The notes under the pieces: model-generated | Seen by the model: only the letters and a program-made list of their open reading frames with translations | What the model was told of the DNA's origin: nothing | Databases searched by the model: none | Shown here: positions 12,060 through 24,844 of the stretch, one piece after another | Numbering within the stretch: position 1 is the stretch's first letter | Layout: every line of letters begins with the position of its first letter | Translations under genes and position numbers: made by a program | From: Porites lobata | Taxonomy: Eukaryota; Cnidaria; Anthozoa; Scleractinia; Poritidae | DNA: 64,000 bases | Direction: 5' to 3' | Assembly (NCBI GenBank): GCA_942486035.1 | Contig: CALNXK010000044.1 | Location: forward strand, 1,336,001 to 1,400,000

Positions 12060-14080
12060 AATCAAATATGCCCACTATGAAAAACCATAATTTGAATATT
12101 TGAATCATGGAGGGCTTGGTTTTTCTTTAATTGCATGTAGATGATCATCGGAAATTTTTTCTGGGCCCATTTTGTCCCAAGACAAACTAAGACAAAATTT
12201 CCAATTTTTGCCCAAAAACATGGGTTTAACCAGTTGAACAAAATGTCAATATGGCGACTATGCAAACTACATAATTTTGTAGTCTACATGTAGGACGGTT
12301 TGTTTTCTCTCTAGACAATCATCAAACACTACTTCAAGGCCCATTGTTGTCCTAAAACAAAGAGGAAATTTGCATCTTTTGACCAAAATCATGGTTTATC
12401 CCCTTTGATAAAATCCAATGTGGCAACTTTGTTAATCAATATTTTATTGTCTAGGAAACCTTGTTTTCTTACTTGATGAAGAACAAACAATATTTCTTGG
12501 CCTATTTTGTCCAAAATAACAGAAAGGGTAAATTTTCAATTTTTGACCAAAATCATCCGTTGACCCCTTTGAAAGAATTCCAACATTGCCACTATGTAAA
12601 ATCAATATTTTTTTAGTCTAGGAGGGCTTGTTTCTAACTAGATCATCATCAAACATTTTTTCAAAGCCATTTTGTTCAAAGAACAAAAAGTGAGATTTTC
12701 AATTTTTGACGAAAGTCATATGATTGCTTAACCACTTTAAAAAAATTAGGTGTTGCAACTACATGAAATCCATATTTGTATAGTCTAGGAGGGCGTCTTT
12801 TGACTAGATGATCATCAGACATTATTTCTAGGCTTATGCTGTCAAAAAACATAGAGGAAATTTGCAGTTTTTGACGAAAATCATGGGTTACCCCCCTTGA
12901 AAAAAATACAGCTTCGTGACTTTGTAAAATTTATATTTTTATAATTTAGGAGGGCTAGTTTTCTACTTAGATGATCAAAAACCAAACTGAGATGAAATTT
13001 CCAATTTTTGACCGAAATCATGGATTAACCCCTATGAAAATCTCAATATTTCCACTGTGTTAAATCGATATTTTTTAGTCGAGGAAGGCTTGTTTTCTTT
13101 AAATTGGATGATCAGCAAACATTATTTCAAAGCCCATTTTGTTCAAAAACAAGCAGAAGAAAATTCCAATTTTTGACCAAAATCATGGGTTAATCCCTTT
13201 GGAAAAATCTAGTTTTGTAACTCTGTAAATTCAATGTTATATTTTAGGAGGGCTTGTTTTCTAACTGGATGATCATCGAACACTATTTCAAAGTTCATTT
13301 TGTGCAAAAACAAGCAAAGAGGAAATTTGCAACTTTGGACGAAAATCATGGGTTAACCCCCTTTGAGAAAATCTCAACATGGCGAGTTTGCAAAATCCAT
13401 ATTTTTAGTCTAGGAAGGCTTGTTTTCTAACTGGATGGTCAGCAAACATTATTTCAAGGCCCATTTTGTTTAAAAACGAGCAAAGAGGAAAATTCCATTT
13501 TTTGACCTAAATCAAAGGGTTAACCCCTTAAGAAAATACAGTATGACGACTATATAAAATCCATATTTTGATAGTCTAGGAGGACTTGTTTTTTACTAGA
13601 TGATCATCAGCCATTATATTATTTCTAGGGTTATTTTTGTTCAAAAACAAGCAAATATGAAATTTCCAATCTTCGACCAAAATCACGGGTTAAACCCTTT
13701 GCAAAAATCTCAAAATGGCCGCTGTGTAAAATCAATATTTGTATGGTATAGGAAAAGGCTTGTTTTCTGCTTGGATGATCATCAAACATAATTTCAAGGC
13801 TCCTTTGTCTAAAGTCACTCTGAGATGAAAATTGTTCCAATTTTTGAAGAAAATCATGGGTTAACCCCTTTGAAACAATTCCAGTATGTTCACTGTGTAA
13901 AATCGATATCTTTTTCGCCTAGGAAGGCTTGTTTTCTAACTGGAAGATCAACAAACATTATTTCAAGGCCCATTTTGTCCAAAAACAAGCGAAGAGGAAA
14001 TTAGTACAATTTTTGACCAAAATCATGTGAAATACAATTTTTTATAGTCCGGGAGGGCTTGTTTTCTTAACTAGTTGATC
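12060..14080 (-). repeat. 165-bp satellite, inverted array (array B)
   Basis: About twelve diverged units. The plus strand carries AATTTTTGACCAAAATCATG followed by GGTTAACCCCTTTGAAAAAA, the reverse complement of the array A landmark, plus AGTCTAGGAGGGCTTGTTTT and TGGATGATCATCAAACATTA. The CATGGGTTAACC landmark falls near 12,405, 12,882, 13,019, 13,184, 13,348, 13,513, 13,684 and 13,855, a spacing of about 165 bp. It shares the GGTTAACCCATGATTTTTGTC core with array A but differs elsewhere, so it is a diverged subfamily. Confidence 0.9.
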
Positions 14081-14089
14081 AATTTACCT

Positions 14090-15200
14090 CGTTACTTGCT
14101 GACTGCATGACATATTGATATACCTTTTTAATTACTGCTCAACTGGGATATCGACATGTGTATTGACTGAATATCTAAGTGATTTTGACTTTGACTTTAT
14201 TTACCAACTGAATGAATGACTTTTCTTGACTGTATGGCTCTTGGTGGATTGCATGATTGTGCTAGATGTAGTTTATTTCTTGGTTTATTTACTGTGAACT
14301 TAATGATGAATTCCAATCTGCCTTGCATTGCGCAAACTGCAAGGGGAGTGGGTACTAGCTTTTGGCGCCATGAACTATGGGATCGTATGAGTAACAGTCA
14401 ATAAGTTTTGAAGCTGGAAGGGTCGTTAGAATAAGAAAACAGCTATTTAAGGTATTGGTTTGGAACGCGATAAATCCCTTTACTATTATGACCGGACGGT
14501 GAGAATTGGCGAGGAGAATTAGCATTTTCATCACTTGTAGAGTAAAAGAAGAAGTTCACAGTATCAAGACAAAAGGTCTTGGATGACGCTTTGTGTAATT
14601 TCAGACTGACTTTATTAATGATTGATTTATATCGCAAAATGCGCATGTGTCGGTGTGTGTGTTATGAATTTTTTTTTTGGTAATTTACTACAAAATCGTA
14701 GTCTTAATTGCAGTTGTCCTGGGGATCGTCACGTAAGGCGTTTGTATCTGCGTGACGACCCCAAGAGCCATTTCAAGGAAGACTGGACCATTTTATTTGA
14801 TACGAATAAGTCAGTCGGGATATTTTTTTTGGTCGATTTCGTTTCTTTCGTTCTTTCTTGTTTGTGGCGTCCTTTGCGTCGAAATGCAAACCGCTTAATA
14901 AAGATCAGTCTGATTTTTACCACAAAGATTTAGTAAGAGTTTATCAAAAGCAGAACTTAGCTCTCTCTTGATTTAAACCAGCTAGTACTTTAACCTCAAA
15001 ATACGGGTGTTGGTGCGAGTTTGAGAAAGACCTTGAACCGTTGCCGCTCAGAAAATTTTTAAGAATTTGCGTGGGCGGGAGTTTCCTAATAGAGTTGCCA
15101 AGCTCTTCTACTCGCGCGAGTGTTTTTATTTTTTGCGAATTAATGTTTTTCCAAATTTGCATCGACACTTGAACTTTGTTGTTGAGGTACTTATGGTTTT
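14090..15200. other. No gene recognised; one hairpin at 14,722-14,768
   Basis: Short frames without motifs. TGGGGATCGTCACG at 14,720-14,733 pairs with CGTGACGACCCCA at 14,750-14,763, probably one arm pair of a short foldback repeat. Confidence 0.5.
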
Positions 15201-15210
15201 GTCAAACGTA

Positions 15211-15753
15211 AAGGCTTGGACACAGTGAAGCATTGTGCGCAGTAAATTTACGTGGTTTTTCCAGCGCTGAGATTGTTGTGAGCGATGTGTAAACAAAAGC
15301 AATTTGTTAAATTCGAGTTATCTTTTACAACATTATAAGCAACAATCGCTTGGTTGGAAAAGGGTGTAATTCAAGGATTAGTTTATACTAGCGACTTAAA
15401 CGCAAGCAAAATCGGTACAGCTAAGTTCAGTGAGATCGTCAACAACAAATGCGTTAGCAAAAACATGGGGAGACTGAAGGAACACACTCATTCTTTCCTT
15501 GATCATTACTTATTCACACAATTAAAGAGCAAACACAAGAAGAATGAAAAGAATCCGCTTGATTTTCTTGTTCTTGTACTTTAAATGCGTTGATTACTGG
15601 TGAGGATAGAAAGAATGAGTGCGTACTTTCTCCTGTGTTTGTGTTTATTGTTGTGCGGTTACGTCCGCACTTAACTTGTGCTTGTGTTTACGTCACTGGT
15701 GTAAACCAATCTTTACTGCGCGCAATGTTTTACTGTGTCCGAGCCTTTAGGGT
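15211..15753. mobile_element. Non-autonomous inverted-repeat element
   Basis: The left arm AAAGGCTTGGACACAGTGAA then GCATTGTGCGCAGTAAA (15,209-15,246) is inverted at 15,709-15,753 as TTTACTGCGCGCAATG then TTTTACTGTGTCCGAGCCTT. The interior has a 76-residue plus-strand frame without recognisable motifs. No target duplication was identified. Confidence 0.65.
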
Positions 15754-15759
15754 GTTTAT

Positions 15760-17180
15760 CTGGTTCACTCAAGTAGTTGGATTACAAAGTAAACAGCACC
15801 GGTACTGAAGATAATACTTTATTGAAGAAATAAAACTTGTCTCTGTTGTCCATTTTTCACAATAAAAAAAATGTAAAAAAAAATTATCTAGCCTCCCTCG
15901 CCCCTGCCGGACTGCTTCCACTCTGCTCCAAGTCGGTGTTCATTCTTTTGTCCTCATTGAATATTCCAACTTTAAAATCCTGGTCTGTTTTATCTGATCC
16001 CTTCATTCAAGCTGGGGGCAGTTGGACACTTAGAAAATTCAGTCGTTTGTTCCCAAGTGGGGTGGGCAGCGTAGAGGAAAGTGAGAGTTTGCTCCTCATG
16101 TTCTCAGGGTCTCATTCATTTACGTCACAATACCACACCGGCCAAAAATAATTCTCAGTGAAGAATATAATTTGTTTTAGTTGAAGACGCGTATCTGCAA
16201 AGTCAATATATCGTGAAAATATCCAGAGACTCGGACAAGAAAAAAGAGGGTGCTACAGAGTGAAACTCAGTCTTCAGTGGGTCTCCGTCAGAAACGACGG
16301 CAGAGAATTGAACAAAGAAGCGCGCTGGTCTGACTGACCTTCATTTTACAAACTTCACCAAAGAGCACAAGTCAATAATAATCTCTCCTCTGCGAAGCAA
16401 CTGATGCTGGATTTCTCTTGCCCTATTTTAATGTTTAGTGTTTAATGTTTAGGTCTCATTGAAATGAAATTTGCTGCCGAAAATAAGATTTTATCCTAGC
16501 GCTGTTTATTATCATTTATCCTGAAATGCCGAAGTGCCGCGATTGAGTTTTGGTCTTAATGTTTCGTTTAAAATTTGCCTGCCCTATTATGAATTAGGAT
16601 GCTGTTATTTAAAATCAGTGCCGAGTAGATTTCGCCACACGGATTAGACCTAGAGCGACTTTGTCAATAAATATTTCATTTAAGTTAAATTTTGGATCCT
16701 TTTACTTCCAATGAAAATAACGGACAAATTTTCGAATTTCGAAACGAAAAAGGAACTTTGCGGAAATATATATTTTTTATTCTATAAAGTAACAGTAAAT
16801 TTTAGCTAGAAAAAATTGGATTTGATTTTAAGACTTAATTTATGCAGCTAGCCGCGATGTTTATCCGCATAATAATGAAAATTTGCCGGAATAATAATTT
16901 GGGCCAATTTCCCTAGAGATGATTCAGCTGTCGTGACCGGAATGGATACTTTACATCAGGTTTCCCACAAAAGACTGGAACTAGCCAAATGCGTCGTTTA
17001 AATGAACAATAAATAACGAGAGTCTACCAGTCCTTTAAGGGAAAGCCGATTTTAATGTATCAATTGAAGTCACTGCCGAGAAATAAGCTGAAAATTTAAA
17101 GAAGACATGAAGCGAAATCTATGATTATCATGAAAGTTGTTTACATATTTATGCCTACAACTGAACCTAAAGCATGAAGG
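15760..17180. other. No gene or repeat recognised
   Basis: Mixed-composition sequence. The 104-residue frame at 15,837-16,151 starts in a poly(A)-rich stretch and shows no domain; I do not call it a gene. Confidence 0.5.
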
Positions 17181-17183
17181 TCA

Positions 17184-17290
17184 AATTAACTTGATTTATC
17201 ACACAAGCCAAGGAAATCTATTCTATGTCCCTTTTAAAAAAGGACATAGAAGCGACTTCCACAGCAGTCTGATTAATCAAGTTAATTTAT
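17184..17290. mobile_element. Short foldback element
   Basis: AAATTAACTTGATTTATCA is inverted at the other end as TGATTAATCAAGTTAATTT, and the centre is a hairpin TTCTATGTCC / GGACATAGAA. About 107 bp, no coding capacity. Confidence 0.65.
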
Positions 17291-17314
17291 TCGTAATAAT
17301 TTGATGCTAAATTT

Positions 17315-17765
17315 AGTTTTCTAGGTTTCCGAAGGCTTAAGTAATATCAAAGAGAAGTTAGTCTTTAACATCAACAGCCTAGTTTGTTTCCCTGTTGTTT
17401 CCATTTGACAAAAAAAACAACAGACAAAAAAACAACAGATGTTGATGTAATGTAACCTTAGTTTTAATCACTTTTAGATCATTCAGGTTGGAAATATGAG
17501 AATGAAATGATAATTAAGATAATAATTGAATCCTAAATTAAAATGGTTTAGTTATATTGCTTTCCGAAGGTTTAAATAATATCAAAGAGAAGTTAGTCTT
17601 TAACATCACCAGCCACGTTTGTTTGACTGTTGTTTCCAGTTGACACAAAAACAACAGACAACAAAACAACAGATGTTGATGTAATAAAACCTACGTTTTG
17701 ATCATATTTAGATGATTCAGCCAGGAAATATGAGAATGAAATGATAATTGACGTAATAAATGATT
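17315..17765 (+). repeat. Two-copy tandem duplication, about 235 bp
   Basis: TAATATCAAAGAGAAGTTAG occurs at about 17,342 and 17,577, each followed by TCTTTAACATCA, a (A)CAACAGAC-rich palindrome (GTTGTTTCC / AACAACAG) and GATGTTGATGTAAT. Divergence is low to moderate. Confidence 0.85.
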
Positions 17766-17899
17766 GATTTGCATATCATTTTTATCCTATACGATGGTTT
17801 GAACAGTTATCTATTATTAGGCCTAAGCAAGCTTGAGATAGATGTGAAATTTTTAGGTTTAGAAGAGAACTCCATTATCAGTTGCCCCCCATTAGAGAG

Positions 17900-18440
17900 A
17901 TTTTTATGACTAACAGCTCAATTTGATGTCATTTGTAAAAATCCACCCACGCCACACCAGTGGGATTCAGTGTCCTGTCCTCTGTCCTCGAATCCTCCAT
18001 CGACACACCTACTCCGTGAGCCAGCACAATGTTAGCACCGCCGTTTTTCATCCTACCGCAGTGGAACATTCCCAGACATATTGTTTGCAGGCAAGCACCT
18101 TACTGTTTTTTTTTTGGAAAAAGGTGTGGGTAGTATTATGACAAAATGAATGAAGCCCCAAGAACATAAGCAGCAAACTCTCACCTTCCTCCACACTGTC
18201 CTCCCCACTTGGGAACAAGCGGCCAAATCTTCCAAGTGCCCAACTGTCCCCAGCATGAATTACAGGATCAGATAAAGTTTCCCAGGACTTCTCGGTTGGA
18301 ATATCTCAGAGGACGTCAGAATTCACACCTTCTCAGAGGCAGAGCTTCCACAGCCCAGCAGGGACGAGGTTGGCTAGATTTAAACATGACCTTGCCCAAG
18401 TGATGGGCTCCTAATCTTGTGCGTGTGCCACCTGAGGTCT
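17900..18440. other. GC-richer block of unknown nature
   Basis: Bases 17,935-18,420 are richer in G+C than their surroundings and carry overlapping short frames on both strands (64-72 residues). The look is of a decayed coding segment, possibly a transposon ORF, but no motif is firm enough to name a family. Confidence 0.3.
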
Positions 18441-18518
18441 GAAATTAAATAAGAACTTTAAAAAAAATAATGAAAAGCTAATGGCCTAAGAAAACAACCG
18501 ACAATTCTTGACGACACC

Positions 18519-18743
18519 ACTGGTTTCCCCAAGAAATGACCCAGTTAAAAGAATAAATGAAGAAATTCTATACTAATGATGTGTCAGTACCCAGATCTGG
18601 ATAGTGCTTCTGATTCATAGTGCCACAAGGAATATGTGCTTCGACCAATCAGAAGCCCTTTCCAGGTCTGAGTAGTGACATGTCATCAGTATGGAACTTC
18701 TTTACTCAATACTCATTTCAGGTCATTTCGCGGGGAAACCAGT
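18519..18743. mobile_element. Foldback miniature transposon, family M7
   Basis: Ends ACTGGTTTCCCCAAGAAATG and, inverted, CATTTCGCGGGGAAACCAGT. Pairing continues inward (ACTAATGATGTGTCAGTA against GACATGTCATCAGTAT; CCAGATCTGGATAGTGCTTC against CTTTCCAGGTCTGAGTAG), so nearly the whole 225 bp folds on itself. Confidence 0.85.
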
Positions 18744-18749
18744 AGTAGC

Positions 18750-21700
18750 GCCATGAAATCTCAACTGTTTTCAAAGCCTTAGCTAATGCAAGCCTAACAA
18801 CAAATATCATTAATTAACATTAAGGCAACTAATGCAAGCTCATTAGCGTATTAAACAAAACTAGATATTTCTTGGTACTACAAACGTCCCCGTAATGTAC
18901 CTATGTAGTCAGTCAACTAATGCTCTGTTTATATGAGTAAAAAATGGAAATAACAAGAATGCCACAGAGTCAATTCCTAAACCTAACTATGGAAAATGAT
19001 AAAAAAAAAAGAATACAGAGTGAATGCAGCACCAAGAAAATTAATTCAATATAAATATAAATGTAATCAAAAGTCTCCAGTCTGCTTTGTTCTTAAAATT
19101 TAATAATAATAAAAGAAGTTTCAGTTGTGAAATTATCAGCAATTTGGAAACAACATTTTACTGCAAGTTTCCTAGAAAAAAAGCACAAGCAGACTAGAGA
19201 TTGCCTTCTAGACATTATGTAGATGTAAACTAATGAAAAATCTACTTTGTGTTGTAATACTTAAGATCCTAATATTGGGCCTAATTTTTTTACCAGCCTC
19301 CCTGTTTTTTCCTGTTGCTTTGGAGTTCTTTTTTAAAATTAATCTGAATGGACAAAATCATTTGTGCACCAATGGGACCTAACTTTGAAGTCCCAACAGA
19401 GACCAAAATCAATCATCAACTTATTACTAATCAAACAAAAATGAAACTATACCTTCTTGAAACTTGCATACATACTCCTTACTAGAGGATCAGTAAGGAG
19501 AATTTGGCAGTTGGTATTGGGACTTCAATGATCAACGTCATTGTGGTTATAAAATAATGCTTTGCTATTCCTATCCAAACTGTGCTTGGTAGATTTAGCC
19601 CGCAAAATTTGGATGCAATTCCAGCTGTAGCTTTGTGACCACTAAAAGTTAGAGATGCCTTTGGCTGAAAGAAAAAACTTATATTTTCCCTCAACAGAAA
19701 ATCATCAAACGATTTATGGTATATGGTCTATTCATTTTACCCTTATAAATTTTAGCTCATAAGAAATCTGTATTGCTACTTTTATGTCTTGTATACCTAT
19801 CTAGTACTTATTTCTCTTAGCCTGTATAGACCCTGAGTTTAGACATAAATGTTAGTTAGGAGATTTAAAGGTAATATTTTGCTAATGAGCTTGCTTAATT
19901 GTAGAGTGTTAATTTTAAAAATAAGTTATAACTAATACTGTATCAGTGAAATCCTGATCCTCCAAACCTCTTGATAATTCGAACCAAAACTTCTTTTCCT
20001 ATCGCTGAAGTCACTATTTTTTTATATTTCCCCTTGGGCTTTCTCAACAAGAAAATGGCAAGGAAGGCCAAAGCCCAAAACGAAGCTTAGTGTCTCTGTA
20101 ATTCTTTGAACTCTACTTTTCTAAAATGTTCAATTTTACAAGAGGTTCAAAAAATCATTAGTTCCACTCTGTTAATAAAGCCAAGGAAGCGCAACAATTC
20201 CTATGAAAAAGAAGCGTTCGGATAGTAGGTGGACCTGTGGAAAGAACTATAGTGTGTGGCTTTTACTTTGACAAAAGGAATAATATTTAAGTAAAGCTAA
20301 ATATTGCAGCCTGTATGATTTATCTTTGCTGTGATCTGGTTGTGACGCTTCCCATGCCTTAAAAATACAAGCAACAATGTGCTGTCAAGTGATCTTAGAA
20401 ACTGAAATTCAGTGAATGACCAATGAAATTATAGTCTCCGACAATAAATTATTATGAGAACACTTAGTCCACCCCCACCTTTACTGGCAGCACAATGATA
20501 ACAACTGTATAAGATGTAAAACCTCCATTAAGTCCCACCCACCACACCCCAAGCCATTTCTTAAAGACTAATTTTGAAACCTGATCCTCTTACATGACAT
20601 CCTCCACAACTTACCTGAAACACCATTCCTCTTGCAGAAAATACAGGAAACGATTTCCTTTAAACCAATGCAAGATTGCAGGTGAAATAAAAAAATAACA
20701 CTAATTTCCCCCTAATTTTTCTCCTTAACATTGAGATAATAAGAATCCTCTCTTCATCCCCCAAATCCTCCACCCCACCACCACCACCTCAAAATCCTCT
20801 AAACCTCTCATTAAGGTAGATTAATATCCACACCCAACCCAACTACTAGAACTATAATTATCATAACATCATGATCGCTGTTATTAATATTTAGCAAGAT
20901 TTCCTTTGAGCAGTGAAGTACTAAGCCCAAGGATAGTTAACTTTAAAAAATTTTAGAGTAGGGATGCACCGGCAGGTACACCCTGAAACCCCTAACCCAT
21001 ACCAGACTTAAGTGTTCACCTTAGTTTTGCTTAACCCTACAGTATACTAGACCAAATTGGTCTAAAAGCTAATTTTTGAAAGCATTCTTCTCAGGTGATT
21101 GAATGACATATACTGTGTAGCAGATTTTGATAAAATTGCTAATTCCTGCAGAAAATGTCTTTAATAACTACTACTATAAATATTCTTGGATAGAGCTTTT
21201 CACTGACTTTGTCTGACACAAAGTTTTCTGAACCCCTTTTCTTCCCTGAAGTATAATTAAATATAAGAGACCTTTGTATACTACTCAAACTACATACTAC
21301 TCAAAGGAATCTTGCATTTGAAATTAATAATTATCAATATGTAAATACAGATGTAGTACAAATAAGCATCTACATTCATTTTCAAATTAATTTGTCGCCA
21401 TGGAAGTTTTTGGAACAAAATACTCCAATTTGAAAAAAAAAACAGACCACAAACTTACTTAATTTACGAAGACTTTGATAAGTTGATCGCTCTCCGGTTA
21501 AAAATTAAACTGGATGAAGACTTATTTACATAAATAAATTAAGTCATAAAATTTCAATCTCTGACTTAAAAACAAAGTTGAGAAAATTTTGTAAGTGATG
21601 CTTTAATTTTGTACAAATATGGTGGCACACACACTGGATAATTATATCATTACTATTGCAATACTGCAGATACCTTAGTATTCCCTCCAATAGCGAATTA

Positions 21701-22560
21701 AAGAATTCCGCCTAATAAAAAACACCCTAATTGATTTCACCACATATTCAGCAGAAATGTGCTGAAGATACTAGCTGATTTTTGATCGGACTAAATTAGG
21801 TTTTCTTTGTATGCGCAAAGCTCAGTCATTTCAAAACTACTGGTATGGTTAAAAGGAAAAATATTGCATGTGAATCTATCACTCTTGTTAGGAATACCAT
21901 GGACCTGTTAATATGCATGAGGCTCCTATTTGTTTTAACAATTACTCTTCTTCAGTTTTTGTTTTGTTTTCTTTTTTTCACTGCCAAATTAAATGAATTT
22001 GTCTAATTGCTGCTGAATGGGGGTTGTGGAACAACAGCTGGGTGAAAAACCTCCCCGTGCGTCCACTTGCTCCTAGGAGGAAAACCCCCGGGCCAGCTGT
22101 ACCCCGCATTCAATGACCTCCCGGGCTGGGTCAGAAATAGTCTTAAACCAAGTACCTGCTTTTAGGTAGGGTACTGGCTGTAATTGTTAGTATTAATAAT
22201 TATGATTCTATAAATACTAAACCAGGTATTTATTGGAAGTTGACCTTGATGGTACCATCGTCTAGTTATACCAGCCTTTTCACTCTTGGCTTTTGAACTC
22301 CTGCATTGAGCTACTGACGAGTTGTGGACCATGCAGTAATGCCAAATTGGTTGTTCTTCGGTAGCTAAGGAAAAAGAATTCATTTTCACTCAACTGGAAA
22401 CTTATTTGTAACTCAAATGATGACTTTTGGTATGTAGGTATTTATAGGGACAGAGACAAGCAAGGGATGTATCAATAGTATTATGTCTAAGATCTAGTCA
22501 CTTAATTAACTGATCACACAAAATAAATGTAAACAACGACCTTATAGCATCACATCTATT
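18750..22560. other. No gene or clear repeat recognised
   Basis: AT-rich DNA with scattered short frames and no domain, tRNA or long repeat visible. A small 9-bp-stem hairpin (CTCCTTACT / AGTAAGGAG) lies at 19,476-19,501. Intronic or intergenic sequence is likely. Confidence 0.5.
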
Positions 22561-22569
22561 TTCCTAAAT

Positions 22570-23960
22570 AAGACTACAAGACTGACTGCAATGACAAGGA
22601 TGCCTAAGATAACAAGGGTGACTAGGGATGTCTAGGATGACTAAGATAACTGGAATGACCAGGGTAACTGGCACGACGAGGATGACTCTAGAGGGTGACT
22701 AGGGTGGCTAGGATGACTAGGGTTATTAAGATAAGCAAGCTAACTGTGTTGACTAGGATGACTGCCAAAATGATGACAACAGTGAATGGGTTGACTATGA
22801 TGATAACGATGACTAGAATGGCTGGGATGACAAGGGGTGCAGGTTTCACAACAGTGAATGGGTTAACTGTGATGATAAGGATGACTAGATTGGCTGGGAT
22901 GACTAGGATGGCTGGAATGACTGGGATGCAGGTTTCGATGACTGGTTTGACTAGGATGACTAGGATTACTGGGATGACTATTTCAAAGACTCAAAGGTTT
23001 CCTGGGATGACTGGGATGATTAGGATGACAACAGTGAATGGATTGACTGTGATCACAAGGACGACTAGAATGACTGGGATGACTGGAATACAGGTTTGGA
23101 TGACTGGAAGGACTGCCCAGGATGACTAGGACTACTGGGATGACTACGACAACAAGGTTGACTGGGATGACTGGAGCGACTGGGATGATTAGGATGACAA
23201 CAGTGAATGGGGTAACTGTGATGATAAGGATGACTAGAATGGCTGGGATGACTAGGATGCAGGTTTGGTTGACTGGAATTACTGAGATGATTAAGACTAC
23301 AAAATTGACTAGTACAGGATGACTAGAATGGCAACAGTGAATGGGTTGACTGTGATGATAAGGATAACTAGAATGGCTGGGATGACAGGGATAACTAGGA
23401 TTACTAGGATGACAAAGATGGGAAGGTTGATTGGAATGACTGGGATGACAGGAATGACTGGAGTGACTGGAAGAACTATTATTAATGGGATGGCTAGCAT
23501 GACTGGGATAACTAGGATGACTAGGAACACTAGGGTGACTGTGTTGCATGGGATGAATAGGATGACTAGGGTGTTTGGCATAACTGGGATGGTTTCCATG
23601 AATGACTAGAATGGCTATGATAACTATGACTGGAATCACTAGGAACACTGGGTTGACTGGGATCACTAGCATGACTGTGATGACTGGGCTGACTAGTATG
23701 ACTAGTATTACTAGGGTGACTGGGATGAGTTAGATGACTAGCATAAGGGTGATTTAGGTGACTAGGGTGACTAGAATGGCTAGGGTGACTAGGGTGACTA
23801 GTATGACAAGGGTGACTGGGCTAAGGTGACTTGGGTGACTAGGATGACCAGCTAGGGTGGCTAAGAAGCCTAGGATGACTAGGGTGACTTGGAAAGGATC
23901 CCTGGAATTACTCGGATGTAAAACTGTCCAAGGTGTGAACCCTGGAGTCACTTAATAAGT
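22570..23960 (+). repeat. 9-bp minisatellite, GATGACTAG/GATGACTGG type
   Basis: About 1.4 kb built from the nonamer (G)GATGACTAG with variants GATGACTGG, GTGACTAGG and ATGGCTGGG. Longer higher-order units carry ACAACAGTGAATGGGTTGAC, seen at about 22,778, 22,850, 23,030, 23,197 and 23,332. Because the unit is a multiple of three, frames stay open on both strands and give fake Met-Thr-Arg or His-Pro-Ser proteins. Confidence 0.95.
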
Positions 23961-24116
23961 AGGTTGAGCATGATCGTCCAGGTGATCGTAGTCCTGAATA
24001 GGACTGTTGTTGTTGACATTGATTGACCTTTCAACAAACTGTGTGGCAGTCATCTTCAGAGTCGAAGTTGGTTGTGTTGAATCAGGTGATAATATTAAAA
24101 TCTGGTTATTGACCAA

Positions 24117-24358
24117 GGCTGAGTTGTTCAAAGCTTGGTTAGGATAGCCCAGGGTTAGTGCGAAATTTGAATTCAGATTTGATAGTTAAAAAAGCAAATT
24201 CAGTTGAATTCTTTTTGTTTACAATGTGATGATTGCATGATCTTAAAGTATACAGAAAATTACGCAAGAAAATGCTTTCGAATAAAAAAAAAGAAACCCG
24301 CATTAAAATTTAACTTTGAACAGCTTAGGGCTAATCAGCCTTTGAGCAACTGGGCCCT
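24117..24358. mobile_element. Foldback element, family M4 (second copy)
   Basis: Starts GGCTGAGTTGTTCAAAGCTT and ends TTTGAGCAACTGGGCCC, with CCAGGGTTAGTGCGAAATTT inside; this matches 9,716-9,953 in opposite orientation. It separates two blocks of the 9-bp minisatellite. Confidence 0.8.
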
Positions 24359-24364
24359 GATTGG

Positions 24365-24843
24365 TAAATTAAGGATGACTAGGATGACTAAGGTGATGAG
24401 ATAAACTGATATAACTGGGGTGACTAGGGTGACTAGGGTGACTAGGGTGATGAGGTAACTGATATAACTGGGGTGACTGGGATGACTTTGGGTGACTAGA
24501 ATGATGAGATAACTGATATAACTGGGGTGACGAGGATGACTGGGGTGACTAGGGTGACTAGAATGATGCGATAACTAATATAACTGGGGTGACTAGGATG
24601 ACTAGGATGACCTAGGGTGATGAGATAACTGATATAACTGGGGTGACTAGGATGACTAGGGTGAGGGGATAACTGATATAAATAGCTGGGGTGACTAGGT
24701 AAGGATAACTAGGGTGAGGAGATAACTGAGATGACTGGGGTGACTAGGATGACCAGGGTGATGAGATAACTGATATAACTGGGGTGACTAGGATGACTAG
24801 GGTGATGAGATAACTGAGATGACTTGGGTGACTAGGATGACTA
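24365..24843 (+). repeat. 9-bp minisatellite with higher-order unit
   Basis: A compound unit of about 55-65 bp, GGGTGACTAGGATGACTAGG plus GTGATGAGATAACTGATATA plus ACTGG, repeats about eight times. Confidence 0.92.
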
Positions 24844-24844
24844 A

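Noticed and set aside
22695..23672. Long open frames of Met-Thr-Arg and His-Pro-Ser repeats (144 and 229 residues)
   Set aside because: They are translations of a 9-bp minisatellite on opposite strands over the same DNA; no real protein signal.
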